From Paguma larvata (lineage: Eukaryota > Chordata > Mammalia > Carnivora > Viverridae), in contig CM057824.1 in the NCBI GenBank assembly GCA_030068075.1, forward strand, positions 125,726,414-125,790,413: 64,000 nucleotides of DNA, given 5' to 3'. How positions within the stretch are numbered: position 1 is the stretch's first letter; each line of letters opens with the position of its first letter. Shown here one piece after another: positions 56,028 through 64,000 of the stretch. The notes below the pieces were generated by a model that made no database searches, was not told the DNA's origin, and was given only the letters and a program-made list of their open reading frames with translations. Position numbers and translations under genes: made by a program.

Positions 56028-57129
56028 CACAGAGGAGAGCTCCCTGGGTTTGCAACACCCATATTCCTCTTTTCCCCTTGCAGTCATAAGAATGACTGCT
56101 GATACATGGCAGGAGAGACACCAGTGTGGGCAGAAAGAGCTTGAGTCCCACAGGAAGTTAGTTTAGGGCCACCAGTAAAATATTCTGTCCATAAGAGTCC
56201 ATTCACTATTCACAGCATAATTAAACCATGTGAAATCCCAAAATAGTAGATTAAATTTTTTGTCAAGCCCAATTTTTCATCTAAAGAAATGTTAGCTTCC
56301 TGACTTCAATTTCAGGAGGTAAGAAAAGCTCCAAACAGTAGCATGGAATTTGCCATACTGATATGACCAGTGAGTCAGATGGGATATATGTTTTTGTGCG
56401 TTTAATCTCAACTTCCTAGTAGCATGTTAGTGGAAACTACAGGAATGGATGGTAAAAAGAAACCTCTATTTCTTCTGCTTTGGTTATAAGCCTACTAATT
56501 ACAAAAAGACATATTTAGAATAATTGTTTTTAAACTATGAGTGGTAATTCAGCAAGCTATAAATCAGGATTCTTAATTCTATTATCTCTTCCCTTTCACC
56601 TATTCTCATGATTAGAATTTTGCAAACAACGCACATTCTCCCTGCCTCAACTTCCCTTCCAACTAAAGACTCCCACAAAACATGCCATCTACACAATTCT
56701 CAGGAGGAAAGAAAAGAACTGTTTCAAGCATAACCTCCTAACCTGTTCAGCACACCCTCAGCCAGCAACCTCATTCTCCTTTTGGCATTCAGAGGGCTCT
56801 GGTGTATCCCTTGCCCTCGAAAATGCTATCAACATAATGAAAGTTGAGATGAAAATTAATCATTTAGTGAGGCCTCTCCTGCATCTGTTTTAAAACGTGC
56901 TGGGGGTGGGGGAAATCTGTAGAACCTTGAAAGTCTATACTGGGATTCACATTGGCTGTACTGTTCTGGGAAACTCGAGAAAATTAATGAGAACTGCTTA
57001 TTAGGGAGAAACGAGGTAATATTGTTCCTCAGCACTTGAGATCAAGAATATCAACGTGGAATAGAATTAGAAGGTAATTCTAATTTCCTTTAGCTCTCTA
57101 CCTGTACCATGGTCTTCCTACTTACCATC
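56028..57129. other. Unique DNA, nothing recognised
   Basis: No repeat or gene signal was seen. Confidence 0.5.
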
Positions 57130-57250
57130 TCATATTTGTATTTTCTAGCTGGGCCCTTTCCCCTACCAGATTAAAAGCTTCTTATATATCCTGGTATTCT
57201 TAGTGCCAGACTAGATCAGGGTATAATATGAACTCAATAGGATTTTCATA
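57130..57250 (+). repeat. L2 LINE 3' end
   Basis: attaaaagcttcttatatat, tggtattcttagtgccagac and atgaactcaataggattttc follow the plus-strand L2 3' terminus. The last part is shared with a second copy at 59224. Confidence 0.55.
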
Positions 57251-57322
57251 AGTTAACATTGTTTTAATTTTAAGGAGAAAAAAAAGAGATCATGAATTTA
57301 ATGATGCTTGGGAAGTATACAC
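57222..57322 (+). repeat. Direct duplication, copy A (partner at 59224)
   Basis: A 101-bp segment running from tataatatgaactcaatagg to gatgcttgggaagtatacac. It matches 59224-59323 at roughly 87% with one small gap. The first third is L2 3' end and the remainder is not a family I recognise. Confidence 0.93.
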
Positions 57323-57432
57323 CTGGGGGTCTGTAAGGAGCCCCAGGCATCCTTACACTAAAGTTTGGCATCTCAGCCCTTTCAAATGCAATGAGTTTGG
57401 AAAGATCTTCAAATATTCTCACAAATAAAAGT

Positions 57433-57482
57433 AATCATCATCATCATCATCATCATCACAACAACAACAATAACAACAATAA
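57433..57482. repeat. (ATC)n/(AAC)n compound microsatellite
   Basis: About nine atc units followed directly by aac and aat triplets. Confidence 0.96.
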
Positions 57483-57489
57483 TCGTACT

Positions 57490-57720
57490 AGATGTTTTCA
57501 TAGTACTTTTGTGTTTATCATATTGATTTTTCTGACAATCTTTTTAGAAACTGTTTAGCAAAACTGATCATTGCCGCTGTATTTTCAGTTTCTTAATATG
57601 TAATTCAAGGAGGTAAATTATTTGCCTCGTTACGCAGAAGTAAGGTGACAGGAGCAGGACAAAATTCTAGAGTCCAAGACTCCTGTCCCAGCCCAGTACT
57701 CTTTCCACTACGGCCCACGG
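57490..57720 (-). repeat. MIR SINE
   Basis: attttcagtttcttaatatg, caaggaggtaaattatttgc, cgcagaagtaaggtgacagg, tagagtccaagactcctgtc and gtactctttccactacggc fit an inverted MIR, particularly its 5' head at the right end. Confidence 0.65.
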
Positions 57721-59223
57721 TAAAATTCTGGAAAGAATGGAAATCATGGTTTACGCTAAAAAAAAAATTATTTTGGATCTTGATCAAAATTTGATGTTGT
57801 GGGTTTCTGGGATCCACCTTAGCTGAGAGGTAGTCATTTTTCATTTCGGGGCCAGCACTTCAGCAGCTGAAAGCAGTCTGTGCATTCATTTGAAATGAAG
57901 GATGGGAAGCTCCCTGAAAAGGTTCGGAGTCTTAATTCAATTGATATTGGCACAATAAACTCTAGGATGCATTCAAATCCATTACTAAGACTTCTCATGC
58001 CAGCAGATTTGCAAAACTAGATGTGGAACTGCATCAAGTTCCTTCTGCCATGTGTTTTAGTGTAAAATGATACTGTTCTTTGTTCTTCACTTGGGAACTG
58101 AAGGGTGTTTCACTTGATGATGGTCTCCCTGTATGAGTGACACCATAAGGAAAGGCAAAAATGAAATGTCTAACTCTTGCTTATCCCTGTAGTGCCCAAG
58201 CAAGGTTTCCTGATTTTCCATGCTGGATTGGGATGTTTCTGTGGGCCTGGTAGTGGTCAATGGAGACTGGAAGATTCCATTATTCCACATTCCACATTCT
58301 CATGGTTTTTGATCAGAAGTTATAAACATCAGGAAAAGTGGTATTTTTATTGCTACATTCTAAAGCCAGATTTTTGAATCATGTGGACCTTTTAGATTAA
58401 ATATTTTGTTCATATCTGTTTTGCTATACTTATGCAAATATAACCTAATTCTTACTTCCTCATTACTTTTCCTCATAGCTTTCTACCAGACCTAAGATCC
58501 CAAGGGAGGACCAAGTATACTGTTTAAAATCTTATTTTTAGACATTCCAGAAAAATATAAATATAGAATAACTTTTTATCGGGATGATTACAGCTTCAAG
58601 CCACATAAAATGTTGATTCAACTTGCTTCGACAATAAGGATATTAATTACTTCTTATAACAAGAAGTCCAAAGATTGGTCAGCCCTGAGACATGGTATAG
58701 TTAGGGCCCAGTTTTGAACTCTTCAGTGCCTTGGATTCTTTTATTCCCAGTTCTTGGAAGAGCGCAAGATGGTTAAAACAGGTCTGGATGACATATCCAG
58801 ATAGAACAGTGGCCAGAACAGAAAAATGGGGCCACCTTTTCCATGTACAGTTTTCAGGAGGAAAAATAATTCCCAGCAGCTATCTACCTCATTAGCTTAA
58901 ACCAGTCATTGGCAAAAGCATTGGGACCACCATGTTTGTCTTAGATCAGTTAGGACCTCCCCCTAAGACTGGGATTGGATTGAGTTCCCTTCAAGTACAT
59001 GGCTGCAAAGAAAAGTAGGGATGTGAGGAAAGGAAGAAGTTGATCTGGTCGGAATTGGAGAAATGAATCAATGTTGGACAGGTGATCAGCAGTGTTTGGG
59101 GCCAAGTTTCTTCAGCATATTTGCTATTACAAATTCCAGTTTTGTCACTTTCTTCATCACTCTTATTATTAAGTGCCTAATATTAACCACACTAGGAACT
59201 AAGGATGTTAAAATTTTAAAAGA
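57721..59223. other. Unique DNA, one L2-like trace
   Basis: The only recognisable piece is at about 59165-59215 (aagtgcctaatattaaccac, ctaggaactaaggatgtt), which looks like an inverted L2 3' region right before the second copy of the direct duplication. No gene signal. Confidence 0.45.
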
Positions 59224-59323
59224 TATAATAAGAACTCAATAGGCTTTTGATAAATTAACACAGTTTTAATTTTAAAAAGAAAAAAAAAGGTCTTGAATTT
59301 AATGATGCTTGGGAAATATACAC
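59224..59323 (+). repeat. Direct duplication, copy B (partner at 57222)
   Basis: It runs from tataataagaactcaatagg to gatgcttgggaaatatacac and corresponds to copy A over its whole length. Similarity stops soon after tatacac. Copy spacing is 2002 bp, start to start. Confidence 0.93.
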
Positions 59324-60944
59324 TATCTGCAAGAGAAGAAAATATAGTCCTTTCATACAATTAAGAAAAAGAGATTAATAAATAAATAAAGAAGAAGAAA
59401 CTGTGAGAATGTCAGTCTCCCAAAGTGAAGAAAAGGCTTAAGGACCTGCTGTCCCACTATTTAGTAAAGGTAAATTGCAACACCTCTATACAAAATAATA
59501 AAGGAACAAGAGACTAAAGTTTTACCTATTTTCATAGCACGTTATTTAGTATAAATGCAGATGGATAGAGGCGGGAAAGTTAGTAAAAAGATCCCACTAG
59601 CCCCATATGAGGCCTTAGGGTATTATAAAATGAAAGAGAAGTACTCTTTTTTCACTAAAAACAAGATAAATCATAATCTTCAATTCTTATTCTAAGAAGG
59701 TAAAATTAAGAGTGGGTCCCCACTCCTAGGTCAATACTCTGAGCTCACAACCTGATAGAACTCCTAGCTTGATGTTCACGCAACAAATAGAACAATCTAT
59801 CCCCAAATCTGTGGAGGAGACAATAAGATGGTTGAGACCTTACTTCTATAATTGTTGCCTTCATAGAATGAGAACTACAGGTAATTTCATTAAGAGAGTC
59901 ACACTATTGGAACTTATAGCACCCTAGAGTATCTTTAAGGAAGAGGAAAAATATCATTAGTGGCTTAATCCTATACTCTTCGCAATTCCCATATATCAAA
60001 GTTTGAAGATCCAAACTGTTGGAAAACAACTCCCTATTCAGGCAATGACTTAATTTGGAAGAAATACATTATTTAAAACAGAAAATCCCAATGATGCCCA
60101 AATATAGGAACAACTACTTTAGAATGTATAGCAACCTAAAAGAGCAAGATAAAAGATAATTAAAAGATATTGAATTTTAAATGCATTTCTCAAAGTCAGA
60201 AAGATAAGAATGTATTCTCTAGACGATTGGTTAGGATTTTGTATTTTTATTGTTGGTGAAGAGCAATATTTAAAGAAAAGAAGTCAGTCTTTCTATAGGG
60301 AAGAATAATGTTTGCATTCGAGGATCAAGATGTTACACTAACTAAATGTATGAGCATAAAATGTTGAAAATAACATGATCCTTCACCATACCCATACAAT
60401 GAGATATCAAAGACTCATATGGAGAGGAAAATCATAAGCAAAGGCTAGATCTGATTTTAAGAGCCAGAGAAGATATGTAATTATAACAGTTAAACTTTGA
60501 ATCTCACAGGACATCGGGGCAAGAAAGACTTTAAATGTTATCTAGTTTAACTCTCAAATTCTTAAGCAAAAAGACAGTGAGAGATTTCACCATGGTATGT
60601 CATTGAGTTTATAGATGACTTTGCTACCCTTTTGTAATAGTTCCTGTGAAGGTCGTTATGAGATCCTGAGTGAAAAAGAAGGGAGAAATAAAAAATAAGA
60701 AATTTCTTCTGAGAAACACAATTGTTAAATTTTCTATAGTTTGGATTAGGAATGCTTAACACAGAGTTAGCAAGGAGGGCTGAGCACTTTAACCGCATGC
60801 ACAGAAATTTTAAAGGTTCCACTGGATCAAAGACTATATAGACAGTTATATCTTTTTTTTTTTTTTAATTGCTTTAGCATCAGAATAGGAAGCTTGTGGA
60901 ATCTTGGTAAAAGCACCAATTCTATTTCCATTTTTATTCCTCTT
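59324..60944. other. AT-rich unique DNA, nothing recognised
   Basis: No transposon or coding signal was seen. A T14-like run occurs at about 60853-60866. Confidence 0.5.
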
Positions 60945-61200
60945 CCAATTTTGTATAAAAGGTACATTTTCATTAGAGGAATTAGGTGGCTAATTCTCTT
61001 GGAAAGATTCAGCTGTCACTGAGTAACACAATCTTTTCCTGCCCTCCTCACTCACTCTGGCAGCAACTGGGCTTAGCTAAGAGTGGTTCTCGTTTGCTGG
61101 GACACTTCAGGCTGCAGTGACAGCTGACAGGAGAGTAGTAACAGCTAAGGTGTCAAGCCGTCCCTTCCCCAATTCCATTTGCTTTGGGGACGTGCTAACG
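60945..61200. promoter_or_regulatory. Candidate regulatory block with TALE-type motifs and inverted repeats
   Basis: ccaat at 60945-60949 and a TATA-like tataaaagg at 60954-60962 are followed by a palindrome gaattag-gtgg-ctaattc (60979-60996). The 13-mer tcagctgtcactg at 61009-61021 is the exact reverse complement of 61115-61127. Each arm holds an E-box-like cagctg and a MEIS/TGIF-type tgacag; another tgacag follows at 61124-61129. The motif density is unusual, but function is inferred and untested. Confidence 0.25.
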
Positions 61201-61844
61201 TGAAAGTCCATAAGGGTCATTTAAGAACAAGTATTAGTAGATAGTATAGGTCTTTGTTCCTCTATACAGTCCACTTACAGGGGAAAATAATGTTTATTTT
61301 TATTTAAGGTCACTGTGTTTAAGTGATTTTATACACTGAGGCAAAATATCTTGGAAAAAATACCTCAATACATGTACGTGTTTGATGTTCAAGCAACCAG
61401 AAGAATTATTTCAATTTATAAATGTTTTCAACCCTGCATCTAAGGAATAGAGGATAAAATAGTTTTTCTTCAGCAAAGGATCACAAAATCCTAGTTTGAT
61501 AGAAGATGTAACAAAAATAGATTAGTTTTCCAGTGCATGTAGAACGATGTTTTCTATGGACAAAAAAAAAAAAAGAATGTTCACCAATGTTCCCTTTTGA
61601 TCTTAGATGTGATAATGTTCATAGGAAGCGTTTGAGTAAAATTCAAAGTCAGCAACATGCGAAGCACCCTTGAAACGAGTTAAGCAGTATATAGAATTAA
61701 ACTGTATGTAACACGGTTCTGACTTTAAAGGATCTTCCTAAATTATTAGAATGACAATTATATGTGTCATGTCATGAAATATTTTCCTTATAGATAACAA
61801 GTATTACCTAAGTAAAATGATAATTTTGCCATTTCGTTGACATA
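61201..61844. other. Unique DNA, nothing recognised
   Basis: AT-rich, with an A14-like run at about 61562-61574. No repeat family or gene was seen. Confidence 0.5.
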
Positions 61845-62005
61845 GTATGGTTTACTAGAATGGGCATTTGCCCTGGAGTCAAATGCCTTGATCTGTGTCC
61901 AAACACTGACACTTAATAGCTATGTAACTTCTCTGTACTCACTTTCCTCTGCTATAAGAATGTTGAACTAGATTATTTCCCAGTTCAAACATTTGACAAT
62001 TTATG
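61845..62005 (+). repeat. MIR SINE 5' half
   Basis: catttgccctggagtcaaat, acactgacacttaatagcta, tgtaacttctctgtactcac and aatgttgaactagattattt fit the plus-strand MIR 5' and middle portion. Confidence 0.7.
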
Positions 62006-62240
62006 AGAATATGTGTTATGTTTATATAGGGGTTTACAAGATAACTAACAGGTAAAATTAGTCAATTAGTAAAAATATTATCCAAGATTTAAGTGAATGT
62101 AGGTTAACAAAAGAAGTTCCATGTTCAAAAACTGTTTTAATAATGATTTGGAATAAAAGTAACTGTCATGTGCTTCCCACTAATGAAATTAGAACATTTT
62201 TAAATGAGTATATTTTTATCATGTTCAAATACAACAAACT
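62006..62240. other. Unique DNA, nothing recognised
   Basis: No repeat or gene signal was seen. Confidence 0.5.
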
Positions 62241-62353
62241 GGGGCTGCCTGGGTAGCTTAGTGGGTTAAGCATCTCACTCAGGTCTTGATCGTAGGGTCG
62301 TGGGTTCAAGCCCTACGATAGGCTCTGCACTGGGTATGAAGCCTACTTAAAAA
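62241..62353 (+). repeat. Old CanSINE, short form
   Basis: ggggctgcctgggtagctta, catctcactcaggtcttgat, ggttcaagccctacg (B-box-like) and tctgcactgggtatgaagcc are in plus-strand CanSINE order, but the body ends early without the feliform segment. It fits an older carnivoran subfamily. Confidence 0.88.
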
Positions 62354-62360
62354 AAACTGC

Positions 62361-62418
62361 ATGCACACACACAAGTATATACACATATACATATATATAC
62401 ACGCATATGTAAGTATAT
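62361..62418. repeat. (CA/TA)n microsatellite at a SINE tail
   Basis: gcacacacacaagtatatac-type units directly after the A-rich end of the old SINE, a common origin for such microsatellites. Confidence 0.9.
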
Positions 62419-62419
62419 C

Positions 62420-62890
62420 CTTCTGCCAATCACTCAAGTGGTTTTAATTGAGCTAAAGTTATCCCGCCATCCTTGATTTGGGGCAATCAGCCATTGTGAA
62501 ACAATTCCTGATAATAAACATTACAGGAGAGGCCTGCAAACAGCTCTCGAATGAGAAATAGAGATACAATATTTCCAAATAGGAAACAGGAGGAGGTTAA
62601 TTTAAAATAAACCACTATGAGGTTTCTTAAAGAGTTAGCGTCACCTACTTTTCAAAAAAAAGAATAATCATTACATGTGAGGGCAATTGTTCATCAGAAC
62701 ATCTTGTTTATTTAGCTGATTGTTCTCCCCAGGTATAATGCTTTTCAACAGATCAATCAGCAGTTTTAATCGGCTTTTCAAGACTATTTAACAGGATAAT
62801 TTGGTCAAATGGCACATGTGATATAAATCGCCCTCCCTTAGCTTTTCCCATTACAGACAAACAAATGCACTCAAGAGTTTCATGCAGACC
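62420..62890. promoter_or_regulatory. Candidate conserved non-coding block
   Basis: About 470 bp without transposons, with dense developmental-factor-like words: ttttaattgagctaaag (62443), gcaatcagccattgtg (62483-62498, PBX- and SOX-like), gctgattgtt (62715), gatcaatcag (62751-62760, PBX/HOX-like) and the palindromic E-box cacatgtg (62813-62820). The texture resembles mammalian developmental enhancers. No conservation data are available here. Confidence 0.28.
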
Positions 62891-62894
62891 TGTT

Positions 62895-63105
62895 GTCACA
62901 TTCTGGCTCCTCCACTTCCCTGGGAAGTCGGGCAAACTACTTCAAACTTTTGAATATCGTTTCCTTCATCTACAGAACGAATGTAATAATACCTACTCAT
63001 TGACTTGAGGTGATGACGAAGCATACTAATGTGAGTAACAAACCTAGTGATGTGACTAGAACATAAGAGGCGTCAAACAAACGGTGGGTACCATTATCCT
63101 CACCT
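62895..63105 (+). repeat. MIR SINE
   Basis: ttctggctcctccacttccc, gggcaaactacttcaaactt, gtttccttcatctacagaac and aatgtaataatacctactca follow the plus-strand MIR consensus, ending near gaacataagaggcgtcaaac. Confidence 0.9.
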
Positions 63106-63283
63106 CTACGAGGACTCGATACTCTAAGTGTCTTGAAAAGGCAATGATGAACCGGGTCTTGCAACTCTATGTTCTTTGTAAAAAATTAGTATCTGTAAGT
63201 CTCTATATGTAGATTGCATGCATTCTTGAAAAGTGAGGCACAAACAATCTTTTCTCTGCATAAAAATATATTGTATTACTTAC
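63106..63283. other. Short unique DNA
   Basis: Nothing recognised between the MIR and the LTR. Confidence 0.5.
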
Positions 63284-63628
63284 TGTCTTAGCTCCGGCTA
63301 CCATAACAAAAATGTCATAGTTTGGGTGCCTTATAAATAACAGACATTTCTTCCTTCCTTCCTTCCTTTCTTCTTTTGTTTTTTTTTTCTCGCAGTTCTG
63401 GAGGCTGGGAAGTCCAAGATTAAGGCACCAACACATTCTGTGTATGGTGAGGGCCTGCTTCCTGGGAACTCTTTGGTGTCTCTTTTATAATCTCATTCTC
63501 CAGGGCACTACTCTTGTGACTTAATCAACTCCTACAGGCCCCACCTCCCAATATCACATAAGGGGTTAAGATTTCGACCCCTTATGAATGAATTTGGGAG
63601 GTGGGGCATAAACATTCAGTCTATAGCA
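63284..63628 (-). mobile_element. Solo MaLR LTR (MST/MLT1-like)
   Basis: tgtcttagctccggctacca, ttgggtgccttataaataac, cgcagttctggaggctggga, agtccaagattaaggcacca, ctcttttataatctcattct and aacattcagtctatagca are the inverted order of the same LTR class seen at 17402 and 37775. A ttcc microsatellite (63348-63368) and a T-rich run have grown inside it. No internal region is visible. Confidence 0.92.
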
Positions 63629-64000
63629 CTGAGTTACATCATAAATGGGGAGAGTATTCTCCTGGGTGAGAGAAGAGAATCAGCTAGAACCTTCACTCAT
63701 TACCTCTCTGGCAGAAAAATTCCATCTCGATTGCTCACAGCTGAGGCATTTAGCTGAGTTATTTGTCAACCTCCCTGGAGAGAATGAAGAAACAATGTGG
63801 GGATGGTGGAAGCAGGGATCAGCTATGGTGATGTTGAAGCAGGTTGCTGTGAATAGGAACAGGAGAGAACGGGTCCAAGAAACTGGAATCCTTTAAGGGC
63901 CAGCGATCAAAACTCACTGTGGTCAGCATAGTCAAGGCATGAACCTGGAACATGACTATTCAGGAGACAGACAATGATGAAGTGCAAGAGGCTTCCATAA
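63629..64000. other. Unique DNA to the window end
   Basis: An 83-codon plus-strand frame at 63645-63896 has no recognisable domain. No repeat or gene was identified. Confidence 0.45.

Overview
The window looks like nuclear DNA from a carnivoran mammal, most likely a cat or other feliform. The main evidence is about 20 copies of a tRNA-Lys-derived CanSINE. It has a 5' head like ggcacctgggtggctcag, a body segment like gctgacagctcagagcctgg (typical of the feliform SINEC_Fc group), a CT-rich stretch and an AAATAAATAAACATTAAA tail. The rest is ordinary eutherian repeat content: MIR, L2, L1M, MaLR LTRs, MER20, another hAT-Charlie element and a Tigger element. The DNA is AT-rich with no CpG island. 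I found no protein-coding gene, rRNA, tRNA, CRISPR array or operon. Every long open frame lies in a repeat, a low-complexity tract or sequence with no coding signature. I read the window as intergenic or intronic gene desert.

Layout. 0-3.5 kb is AT-rich unique DNA. 3.5-7 kb has two tandem SINE pairs, an L2 split by a SINE and a MIR. 7-17 kb is mostly unique, with a TCTA microsatellite, an L2 copy keeping a reverse-transcriptase remnant, another L2 3' end and two MIRs. 17-18.6 kb is an old L2 on the minus strand broken up by a MaLR LTR, a MER20 and a SINE. 20.7-21.7 kb has an L2 with a much younger local inverted duplication, followed by a MaLR LTR. 22-26 kb has SINEs, MIRs and TA-rich DNA. 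26.2-29.2 kb is unique and somewhat GC-richer. 29.5-31.7 kb is repeat-dense and includes a SINE inside a SINE. 32-35.5 kb is an L1 3' end split by a second, opposite L1 that itself holds two SINEs. 36-49 kb is sparse: one SINE, one LTR, two hAT elements, a long TTTTC polypyrimidine tract and several kilobases I could not assign. 49-57 kb holds a possible conserved element, a Tigger, an L1 3' end with a SINE in it, and an MLT1-type LTR. 57-64 kb includes a roughly 100-bp direct duplication 2 kb apart, two stretches that look like conserved non-coding DNA, MIRs and a final MaLR LTR.

No genes work together here. The most notable findings are (1) a 62-bp, 59/62-matching inverted repeat plus a 17-bp direct duplication inside an ancient L2 at about 20.82-21.12 kb; (2) the direct repeat at 57.22 and 59.22 kb; and (3) candidate regulatory blocks near 61.0 and 62.4-62.9 kb. 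I do not see a new biological system. Repeat family names come from remembered consensus sequences and were not checked by alignment. Subfamily names and edges are approximate, usually within about 5-30 bp.
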